Assembly: GCA_944472135.2 (NCBI GenBank)
Contig: CALYDD020000277.1
Coordinates: 1 to 64,000 of the forward strand
DNA: 64,000 nucleotides
From: Trichobilharzia regenti
Lineage: Eukaryota > Platyhelminthes > Trematoda > Strigeidida > Schistosomatidae
Direction: 5' to 3'
In this document: positions 54,129-63,200 of the stretch, one piece after another
Position numbering within the stretch: position 1 is the stretch's first letter
How the letters are laid out: the number at the start of each line of letters is the position of its first letter
Position numbers and translations under genes: made by a program
The notes under the pieces: generated by a model
Told to the model about the DNA's origin: nothing
Database searches by the model: none
The model's input: the letters and a program-made list of their open reading frames with translations, nothing else

Positions 54129-54430
54129 GGTGACCAGTAGGGTGTAGCAGGTCGGGTGTGAGGACGAATACTCTCCGAAGATATTGGCTAGGGGTCGCAC
54201 TATGTCGTCAATCTGTAGAAGTTAGAATTCATGCACTGGCCGTTGGATCGGGTCCCAGTGTCTCAATTGTCTACGAGCTAGCTCGCCTTGTGACCAGAAG
54301 GTCATGGGTTCGAATCTCGTTGGGTGCGTACTGTTGAAGAGTCCCAATCTAGGACGAAACAGCCGGCCAGTACTCCAAGCTGGTTTTCCAATAGTTCTTT
54401 AACTAATGTCAGCTCTTGATGAAATCCTGT
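54129..54430 (+). repeat. Hammerhead SINE (type A), forward copy
   Basis: A box region GTGTCTCAATTGTCTACGAG, B box GGTTCGAATCTC, then GTACTG TTGAAGA GTCCC AATCTA GGAC GAAAC. Stem I and stem II strands are intact, but C3 of the core is T and stem III is changed (ACAGCCGG). Confidence 0.85.
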
Positions 54431-54554
54431 AATAAACTGTAATTATTTACTATGTATTGTAACGGATAAACTAGTTTATATATGCCTAAAAGCCATTGGA
54501 AATTATTTCTGTGATATTTTCAAGTATTGCTTTTTTGTAGGGATTTAGCGTGAT

Positions 54555-55030
54555 TGGCTGGAGGATTTCATAATGAGCTGACATCTCTAACTGAAATCTT
54601 CCAATCAATCACATAAAAATCCCTCCAAAAAAAAATCCATACGTGAAAATTAATCTTATGCTCGCCAGTGACTGGCCCTATTCAGGCCTGCGGTTTTAGT
54701 GGGAAGCCGTGACTAGTTTGTAGGATTCAGCAGGTTGAAGGTGAGGCAGTAACTCATCAAAGAAGACATTACAAAGGGGTCGCGCTATGGCATGAGTCGA
54801 CAGAATTTAGAATTCATGGGACATTGGATCGAGTTCCAGTGGCTTAGTGGTCTATAGGCTGGTTACCCTCTAACCAGTAGGTCCTGGGTTCGAGCCCTGG
54901 CGGGGCGCGCAGTGCGTACTGGTTAAGAATCCCAAACTCGGCTGATTAAACATTTGTCCATTACGCGAGTGCTAGTTTTCCAGTGGTAATGTAACTGATA
55001 TCAGCTCATGATGACATCCTTCAACGGATT
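54555..55030 (+). repeat. Hammerhead SINE (type A), forward copy with inverted 3' stub
   Basis: 54555-54600 is an inverted 40-bp stub of the SINE 3' end (GAGGATTTCATAATGAGCTG). After a short A-rich spacer the full forward copy runs 54660-55030, with A box GTGGCTTAGTGGTCTATAGG and B box GGTTCGAGCCC. The hammerhead core is lost (GGTTAAGAATCCC, then CTGATTAAAC). Confidence 0.75.
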
Positions 55031-55429
55031 TCTGCGATGTCTTTTTCGAATGACTGTTTCATTCTGCTAGATTTTTTCCGAAGAAGGCATTGCATTAAAC
55101 TGCGTACATTTCTATAAAACATAACATGAGAAATAAACATAAAGAGTTCATTTGTTTCTTTATAGTACTGACCAGGTTCTGTTTTTCTTGGCCTTTGTTT
55201 AGTTGCTTAACATATTGACACAAATGATAGCCTAAGCTGTTTCGTAGATCGTTATGTCCATAATAATTTGTTTATTGGATATATTGTACAATAAAACTGC
55301 ATTATTTGTAGGATGACGTTGTGACCACAATGCATTGTTCACAATTGGATTACTTGTAACCAACCAAACAACTTAGCAATTCGACCCTTTATAGGTTTCA
55401 TTCTTCCTTTCTATTCATCGTAAGAGAAG
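55031..55429. other. Unrecognised sequence
   Basis: AT-rich, with no gene or repeat identified. Confidence 0.35.
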
Positions 55430-55700
55430 TAGGATTTTCTAGATGTCTGAGACAGGTGTTAAATCATTCCTATTACAACTATTCTCTCTCAGTTAATTCA
55501 ATAAATAAAGCTTCTGTTAATAATTTCTCTCTTCACTATGTTAATTTCAAGTTGGGACCATCTTCCTCTCACGTCCCACTGTATGGTTGAGAATTCTTCC
55601 AAAATCTCTCAGCGCTTATTGGGGTCTACTAATTTTGGTTTTGTGCCCCCCGCCAATCTAATTCACTCTGACCTATACATTTCATTCCACCATCATTGGA
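55430..55700 (-). mobile_element. Penelope-like element scrap
   Basis: It resembles 52900-53060 (GATTTTCTAGATGTCTGAG, CAGGTGTTAAATCATTCC, AATAAAGCTTCTGTTAAT), which encodes the end of a PLE endonuclease in the minus direction. It is fully decayed. Confidence 0.6.
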
Positions 55701-55783
55701 AAGTGTTAGATAATCCAAATTGTTTTTTTTTTCAACAGGCTTCACTGGATCATAAAAGGGTTTTGATCGTGTTCAAGATGAAG

Positions 55784-56125
55784 TTTTGATGTGGTTTTGT
55801 TCTCTGAGCTGGATGGTTAGTTTGTGAAGCTTTCATCACCCTGCTGGGTGACATCTTCAGCGCATACTTCAATCTGAAGTGAGCTTTTAGGTTTCTCCAC
55901 GAGTTTATTAATCATTCCTCCTGGTGACCTTGAACGTGATTGGTTGTGAAAACACACATAAACAACCAATCACGTCCAAGGTCACCAGGAGGAATGATTA
56001 ATAAACTCGTGGAGAAACCTAAAAGCTCACTTCAGATTGAAGTATGCGCTGAAGATGTCACCCAGCAGGGTGATGAAAGCTTCACAAACTAACCATCCAG
56101 CTCAGAGAACAAAACCACATCAAAA
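55784..56125. repeat. Near-perfect 164-bp palindrome
   Basis: The left arm 55784-55947 and right arm 55962-56125 are reverse complements with about one mismatch (GAACGTGAT against ATCACGTCC) around a 14-nt loop. Each arm contains CTGAAGATG, a perfect TCACCC-AGCA-GGGTGA hairpin and TGAAAGC, arranged like a hammerhead core. There is no ORF. The high arm identity contrasts with the decayed surroundings. Confidence 0.95.
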
Positions 56126-56329
56126 TTATCCACCTGAGCTACAAATCTTCTCTATCATATCAAGATGAAGTATATTTCATCATTTACTTTCATACAAAAT
56201 ACTTCTAAACAAAGATTTTGATCTCTTTGAATTAGTTACAAATAATATTTTTTGATTTATCAGACGTAATCTAACTTAGCTTACTTAGTATGCTAGTCGG
56301 TTTTAGTCCAGGAATAAGAGGAAAACATG
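56126..56329. other. Unrecognised sequence
   Basis: AT-rich spacer; no feature is seen. Confidence 0.3.
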
Positions 56330-56695
56330 GAGGTTTTCATCATTAGTTGACATCAGTTAGAGAACCACTGGAAAACCATCACTGGGGTACTGGACAGCTG
56401 TTTCGTTACACTAGTTTGGGACTCCTATTGAGTAATACGCACACACCAATTGGGTTTAAACCCATGACCTTCTAATTACAAGGCAAGCTAGCGGGTAGAT
56501 CGTTGGCACATCTGGGACCTGATCCAATGGCCAGTCCATGAATTCTAACGACATAGCGCGGCCATTTCGCAATGTCTTCTTCGATGAGTTGCTGCCTCAT
56601 CTTCAACCTGATGTACCCTACTGGTCATGGCTTCCCACTAGAACCCCAGGTAAACTGCCTGAATATAGGGTCAGTTACTGGTGAGCATCAGAATT
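56330..56695 (-). repeat. Hammerhead SINE (type A), reverse, full length
   Basis: One of the longest copies, minus strand: it starts CTGATGCTCACCAGTAACTG, has the CTACCCGCTAGC region for the A box and GGTTTAAACCC in place of the B box, then AGTCCCAAACTAG, AACGAAACAGCTGTCC and CAGTACCCC. It ends near 56330 with GATGAAAACCTCC. The first half of the core is damaged. Confidence 0.8.
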
Positions 56696-56932
56696 TTTTT
56701 CCTTCACGTTCCCAGTGGAACATAGGGCTTCAAACTAGTGGCTTGAAGTTTCTGTAGCAGTGTTTATTTTTACAGGATGGGGTTTCTAGCCTCATGCCCA
56801 ACTTTTCCTCTTTACCAGCATTATTTCTGGCTTAGCGAGGTAAAGGAGTGCGTCTGTGGCCGGGGATTGAACCCAGGACCATGTGCATGGTTGGCGAGCG
56901 TCTTAACCGCTATGCCACCAACGCACGAGTAT
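56696..56932 (-). repeat. tRNA-head SINE (type B, RTE tail), reverse
   Basis: Minus strand: GCGTTGGTGGCATAGCGGTT, GACGCTCGCCAACCATGCAC, B box GGGTTCAATCCCC, body, AATAAACACTGCTAC, and tail TTTGAAGCCCTATGTTCCAC, then GGGAACGTGAAGG. A clear match to RTE 3' ends. A stub of type A SINE 3' end lies at 56983-57008. Confidence 0.85.
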
Positions 56933-57053
56933 CAGATTAATTTTCGAGTATTGGTTTTGCAAGGATTTTGTGTTTAGTTCCATGTAGGATTTCATCATGA
57001 GCTGACAACTGAGGAAACTTCATGCATTTATTCCCCTTGATGAATTTGAATAA

Positions 57054-57645
57054 GCAGTAATATGGTACCATCAGTGTATATTTCGTTGGCTTCTCATCAG
57101 CTGCTGCTTACAGCCTAAATAAACTAGGAGGTTTATGTACACAAAAGTTGCAACAAACCTGAAAATTTTTCATGATGTTTGCTGACAAAAAATTCCGCAA
57201 TTAGTGAACAGTGCTCAGAAAATTGCGCCTTCATAGGTTTTACACAGGCAGCTCAAGTTTAAACAAAGTAAACGTATGCTTAAAATCGTAAAGGAGTTAC
57301 GTAATAAAGACGAGAGGTGCATAAGATGCTGAATGAGTAATAAGTTAGGTGACAATGTACTGAGTTGAACTCAAATCATAGAAACAAAAGACAAGCAAAA
57401 TTACATTGTGTCAAAGGAGTGAGGTTAAAGTTAAAGATTACATAATCAAATCAAAGAAGGAATAATGACATCCATTCTGAACACTGTTCACTAATTGCGG
57501 AACTTTCTGTCAACTGACATCATGAAACATTTGCAATTATGTTAAAACTTTTCTGTACATAAACTAAATAAGAATTTATTTAGGCTGTAAGCAGCAGCTG
57601 ATGAGAAGCCATCGAAATAAACATTGATGGTATCATATTATTCTG
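57054..57645. mobile_element. Foldback element with hammerhead-like cores in both arms
   Basis: Left arm 57054-57220 and right arm 57475-57645 are imperfect inverted repeats around a 254-bp loop. Both arms carry CTGATGAGAAGCCA(T/A)CGAAA, which matches the hammerhead pattern CUGAUGAG...CGAAA, with flanking TAAGCAGCAG and CTGCTTA strands that could pair. No coding sequence remains. By analogy with the other inverted-arm elements here it may be a Penelope-derived remnant. Confidence 0.75.
57598..57617 (+). ncRNA. Hammerhead-like core, right arm
   Basis: CTGATGA, G-A-loop-U-C stem II of two pairs, then GAAA. The mirrored copy is at 57081-57100 on the minus strand. Minimal hammerheads are known from Penelope-like elements; activity here is not shown. 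Confidence 0.45.
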
Positions 57646-57680
57646 CACAAACCACCGCTGTTGTTCTAGGTTTATTCAAA

Positions 57681-57765
57681 TAAGAGGAAAGGCCGGGTGT
57701 GGGGCTGGCGACGCTATCCGAGGAAATCAATGCAGAAATTACTACAGAAACTTGAAAGTACAAGG
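57681..57765 (+). repeat. tRNA-head SINE (type B), body fragment
   Basis: AAGAGGAAAGGCCGGGTGTG, then CTGGCGACGCTATCC and ACTACAGAAACTTGAA match the type B body (TAAAGAGGAAAGGTTG, then GCTAGCGACCCCATCC). Confidence 0.55.
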
Positions 57766-57769
57766 GAAA

Positions 57770-57820
57770 TAGGACATAGCTCAGTTGGTAGAGCATAAGA
57801 CTTTTAATCTCAGGTCGGTG
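57770..57820 (+). tRNA. tRNA-Lys(TTT)-like fragment
   Basis: D arm TAGCTCAGTTGGTAGAGCA and anticodon arm AAGACTTTTAATCTC with anticodon TTT are as in animal tRNA-Lys. The T arm and acceptor 3' strand are missing; after CAGGTCGG the sequence changes to TGATCTAGTGGTTAGGAC, which looks like the head of another tRNA. It is a pseudogene or SINE head, not a working tRNA. Confidence 0.65.
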
Positions 57821-57849
57821 TGATCTAGTGGTTAGGACATTGCGTTACA

Positions 57850-58271
57850 TTTGGTGTCGCTGCCTATTGACAAATGGAAAGCCTACACCCTACAGTTTTT
57901 GATGGAGACATATGGATCTTCGTGCAGGACTTCGAGGCCTCTGCGCAGTTAAGTGGCGTTTATGATCTGTCAGCGATGAGGCTGCTACTTGGGGCGCTGC
58001 TGGGAGGTCGGGAGAAAGCAGCATATGAAAGTGTAAGGCGAAATACTGACGAATGTGTGAAAAGGTCAGGCAAATAGTTTCCAAAGTGGAACGGACCACA
58101 TATGGTCACGTTGAGATGGCGTTACGCAGACACAATCGCAATGGTAAACAAACAGAAACAGGTGAGCATCAGCGAGTGGCGAGATTCCAGACAGTAACAC
58201 AAACCAGCAAAGCTCTCATAACCAAGAAGACCGAACCAACTTCAGTCGCAGGTCTTTGACGGGGGGACGAA
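57850..58271 (+). pseudogene. Ty3/gypsy-like gag remnant with polypurine tract
   Basis: The ORF at 57874-58077 reads MESLHPTVFDGDIWIFVQDF, EASAQLSGVYDLSAMRLLLG and ALLGGREKAAYESVRR, the F.GD...F...FE layout of retrotransposon Gag N-terminal domains. A shifted frame continues to 58259. The tract GACGGGGGGACGAA at 58257-58271 is a good polypurine tract just before the LTR. So most of the internal region, including protease, RT and integrase, has been deleted between gag and the 3' LTR. Confidence 0.6.
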
Positions 58272-58976
58272 TGTGGTGAGAGCTAGCTGTTAGCCAAAAT
58301 TGGTGGACAGTAATTTACGTCAATGTTCATGTCCCCAAAATTGGTCATGAGAAAAATGAGAACAAAGGCTTTGCGTAGGCGGATACAGTTAGCATATAGA
58401 TGATCTGACATTCAAGAAACAGCCATAAAGAGATGCAAGGTTAACTTTCTGTGAGAAACAACCAATCAGAAGACTGTGTTTTTCTACTAACAATCATCTA
58501 TAATATGTACATGAAAATCTATAAATATGTGTTGATTTCCATAATAAACTATCTGTTGCCCGACTCTTGCCTTCTGTCGTTACAAATACACTTGTTCTAT
58601 GTGTATTTATAAATGGGTTGCAAAGGGAATAGGGATTAGATCATAACAATTGAATAAATAATAGAAGAGGGTCAAGTGATTGAGAAAATTTTCAACAGTG
58701 TTTATAATTATGTTAGCATTGCCCCTAACTTGACCTATAATTTAGTTATTTCATTTGAGATAATCTTAACCAATATCTCTTTGTTTATTTCTATATTTAT
58801 TAGTTTGATTGACAAGTTTCTCTCTGACTGGTTTGTTTAAATTAGACTGTACTGTCAAAAGCGCACATTTCAAATAAAAATTAACAGTTAACTAACACTT
58901 TGCTCTCCATCTTGTTCAATCAGGTCATCTTACCATATTGATAATATTAATAAAGTTAATGGAACAACATCGTTTC
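58272..58976 (+). repeat. Long terminal repeat (about 705 bp)
   Basis: It begins TGTGGTGAGAGC after the polypurine tract and ends TGGAACAACA, giving TG...CA borders. It contains TATAAATATG at 58521 and AATAAAC at 58542. The 3' two thirds recurs in reverse at 16838-17300 with the same border, which supports the right end. The alternative is a shorter LTR ending near 58584 (TTACA). Confidence 0.7.
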
Positions 58977-59510
58977 AACTACAGGAGGAATATATAAGGA
59001 TGTTATGGGCAGGTAGGATGGGAAATCTCAGTCACGGAACACTGATGTTAATTCCATCCTTCTATATCGTTCAAAGACTTGGCACCCACTAAACCAAAAC
59101 ATTTCTAACAGGCTTTTAACTCTTATCAATCAATAGCTACTACCTTCACTGACTACATACTGAAGATTAGATGGCCGATTAGAAAGGATTAGCAGCAAGG
59201 ACCTCTGCAGTGCAATGAGTCAAACAAGAACCTATCACCGAAAAAATATGCAGAATAAAATGCAGATGGATATGACACACGATATGGAGACCATTGGATG
59301 ACATTGCGCTTCAGGCCATTGTCCGAGTAGAATTTTGAATGGAAAATGACGACCTGAGCTTTGAAGATTGACATGGAGGAGATCGTGTGAGGAAGAGATG
59401 AGAGCTTATGGGACACTGTGAAGCCAGCTAAATAGAACTCTAGGGAAGAGAAGAAAATGAAGCTGAGTCTGTTGAGTCTCTGTGTTTCACTCAGAACTCA
59501 AGGGAATACC
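58977..59510 (+). mobile_element. RTE-like LINE 3' fragment, divergent
   Basis: It starts at TCGTTTCAACTACAGG (the YLGSIVSTTGG region of RTE) right at the LTR border and runs to the C-terminus (CKEEMRAYGTL-like) and CTGTGTTTCACTCAGAACTC. The frame is broken. Confidence 0.75.
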
Positions 59511-59828
59511 AATAACTATTTCACTGATTTTATTATGTGATTTAATAGATTTTTTTTTGAGAGAAATATATTGATCATTGGAATAAGCACTAAACAGGTT
59601 GTTTTTTCTCAAATTTTTGTACACCTGCTTCTTGTTCAGTGAATATTCTACCCGCATTTAGTAAGAAAATGTCTGCTATTTATAACTGGTCACATTGATG
59701 AGTCGGGTTTTATTTAAAATTTTAGGCAGCATTATTTTTTAAACACAGAAGTTCAATAATACCCATTTTATATGTGTTGAATTCTCCTTATTATTAAAAA
59801 ATGTTCTCATGTGTCATGGAGGTTATTG
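59511..59828. other. Unrecognised AT-rich sequence
   Basis: No feature is identified in this stretch. Confidence 0.35.
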
Positions 59829-60136
59829 TGTGGTGAGAGCAGCCTGCTAGCCAATTGGTTGACATTAATCTACGTCAATGTCTAGGTCACTAATATGGGC
59901 TGTGAGAAAATATGAACAAGGCTGTTTCAACAACCAATCACAGCAAACTTAAACGTGGGCAAATATGATTCGCAGACAGATGGCTCCATTTTCTGAGGAA
60001 CTCGAAAACAACCAATCAGAAGACTGCGTTTGTCTACTTGACTGGGCTATAATAATGTATGTGAGATGTATATAAATATGTGTTGATTTCCGTAATAAAA
60101 TGATCTGTTGCCTGGCCCTTGTCTTCTGTTGTTCCA
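59829..60136 (+). repeat. Related LTR, short or truncated
   Basis: It begins TGTGGTGAGAGC like the LTR at 58272, shares ACAACCAATCAGAAGACTG, TATAAATATGTGTTGATTTC and CTTCTGTTGTT, and stops matching after TTCCA at 60136. Either this is a shorter subfamily or its 3' part was lost. No second LTR or internal region accompanies it. Confidence 0.75.
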
Positions 60137-60276
60137 ATAGTTCCTGTAAGAGGTTTGGTATCAAAACACTCCTCAAGAAGATCCTTCTATCTTGTTAACA
60201 TTTTTGACAGCAAACATTAAAGTGATTTATGTATGTGCCCAGTGCACAAAGAATTGTCGTTCACCAATGTTTTTTA
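60137..60276. other. Unrecognised sequence
   Basis: Spacer between the LTR and the CR1-like element 3' end. Confidence 0.3.
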
Positions 60277-63200
60277 ATAATAATAACTTCGCTTTTATTC
60301 CAGAAACAGTACTTGTGGTACATATCTACAATATTGCATCTAATTTCATCGCATATTTAAAAGGAGTATTACAAAAAAAATTAATATAAAAAAACAACAA
60401 AAGCCAAAGAGAAACACAAAAAGAACAATAAAATGCAAATAAAAATACCAAGTAGAAAGGAAGATAAACACCAATGATGAAAAAAATTTTTCAGTATTGG
60501 GTAGTGGAAGCTATGAAATGTGTATGCGTGGTGAACAGTGGCAGCTATAATCATACAAGAAGTTATGAGATGTTCTTAAGAATTTTTATAGCCAAGATGA
60601 TCAGTTAATTTGATTGAACTACACTAAACAATCATAAAATAAACATTTCAGGTTTTTCTTATTGTCAGAACTAATGCGGTGTTTGTTGTGGTAGTGTGAG
60701 TAATCATGCATAATACAAAACGTTTTAAGATGGTGATAGTGGCGTTCACAAACAAGATTGTCAGTTTTAATATAGCCGAACAAAAAACAATCATAAAACT
60801 AATATTACATAATGATTAGTGATAGGACAACTTTGTAGTACTCATAGTCATAATATGGTCGGGACCAGTAGATACAGAAAAGAAGGAATAAAATCTAGAA
60901 TTTAGGTAGCTAAGAATGTTTAAGAAGGTTGTTCACTATGGAGTACAAATAAGAGAGTATAGGGGAGAAATAAAAAGGGCCAAAATTATATTATTAACAA
61001 CAAAGGAAGTCATAGGTTTCGTGCTTAACATTGTCTCTGTCACTTAGAACACGGGCCAAATATGGTATCGTTGAGTTCCTATACTTGGTTGTACGAGCAT
61101 ATATTATTTTATACTGATTTCTGGTTCTACCTGATGAGATGCAAGGAGAGAGTTGGGAATAGAGGGGGTGTTGGGGGTCAGAGAGTATGGTTTTAGACCA
61201 TTTCTCACATGTATTCAGATGCTTATCCACTAATGTTGTGACGAGCTGACTGAGTTTTACACCGCTAGTCCTACTAACTACCTTCAACATCCTTCTCAGG
61301 ATGGTATAATCCTTTTTCAGTAACCCAGGAAAGACTAACGGGGAACAGTAAAGTAGAATAGGTAGGATACGAGAGTTGACAAATTGTGAAAGCAGAGGTT
61401 GAGGGACTCCAGTTAGTCTGAGTTTCTTAATGTAGTAGGTTAGACGAAACACTTTCTTGGAAATCATTTGGATATGAGATGACCAAGTAAGGTCGGAAGA
61501 TATAACTAATCCGAGGTATTTTGCATTAGACTTTGTTTCAATTATAGTCCCCTCAATTCTACAGACATCATGAGTGCTTACTAGTGTTTGTAGATCTCGT
61601 TTATGCCTAAAGGAGAAGTCGACAGTCTGGCATTTTGAGGGATTCAGGTCATTTAGTTTAGACCACTGACTGATGTCCGACAGGAAGCTATTTAATTTGA
61701 AGCAGTCTGACTGAGACTTAACGGGAAGCGAAACAGTCAGGTCATCTGCATATTTGACGAAGTTGATTTCGTCTGAGAGAGGTAAGTCATGTAAGAAGAA
61801 GGAAAAGAGAAACGGCGAGAGAACAGCACCCTGAGGAACACCAGCTTCAGTAAGCAAAGGAGAGGAAGCTACACCATTATATACCGTGTACTGCATCCTA
61901 TTGGAGAAGTAAGAGTGCAGCCAGTTGATAGCCCAGGACTCAGTTTGTGTAAGGCTAAGCTTGTTTAACAAAAGGCCTCTAGGTACAGAGTCAAAAGCAG
62001 ATGTGTAATCAAGGAAAGTACAACGGACATACTTGGCCCCTTTGTCTAAGGAGGATACAATGTTGTGATGAAACACAGCAGCAGCATCCAAAGTACTTCT
62101 ACCCTGTTTGTAAGCAAACTGCTTTGGATCATTTGAGAAGCTTAGGGAGGGAATGAGTTTTTGTAACAGTAATTTCTCCATCAGTTTCAAAAAAGGAGAG
62201 GTAATGGCAATTGGTCTAAACTTAACACTATCTCCAGAACCAGACTTGGGTACAGGGATGATTTTAATATCTTTCCACAGAGAAGGTACAACATTATTAG
62301 AAAAAGAAGTATTGAAAATGCTTGTAAGTGGGTTACTTAAAATATCAGCACATTTCTTTAAAACAATGGCAGGTATACCATCAGGGCCTAGACTCTGGGA
62401 AGGTTTAAGAGATTTCAAACATTTAAGAACATCAGAAGTATTGAAACGATGAAAGTCACTGGTCGTGTTATTAGTTAAATTGAAGGCAGAAAGGACATTT
62501 GGAGGGCGGATGAAAGATCTATTGAGAGTATTTACATCAATAGAAGAGGCAAAATTATTATGCTTACCACAACCAGTAATTTCTCTAAAAAGCTTCCATA
62601 TGTTTTCTGAGGTTTTACAAGATAGTATTGTTTGATTATAAATGTTGTTTAGTCTCTTGATTTCAGATTTAATTTGGGTGTTTATCTTCTTAAGACCAGA
62701 TTTATTCTTTGTCTTGTACAGCTTCTCTTTTTCTCTACGAAGTTTTTTGAGATGAGGGGAAGAAAAACGATCCATTCTTTTGAAAATTATCTGTTTTGGA
62801 CAGCATATATCAAGACAGAATTTAAGATAGTCAGTCAAATTGGAAATAGTATCATCCAGTTTGTGTTCGTTGAAAAGTTCCCAGTTAGTGTCATTTAGCA
62901 TACATCTTAGTTTGAGCATATTTTCTTGTGAGTAACACCTTTGCTGTGTTTTCTTGGACAGATTTGAGAAGATATTAAAGTGAGATCTGCTGTATATCTT
63001 AGGTAATATCCGAATAATACAATGATCTGAGTTCATGATAGGAGCACGTCGGCGTACTTCATATATTTCCTCATCATTAATGAACACTAGGTCCAGAGTT
63101 TTATCAAGTCGAGTAGGGAATTTAACAATATTGGCATGACCTAATGATACGAGGAAAGAACAATCACAGCAGTTAAAATCTCCTGTGACAACTGATAAAG

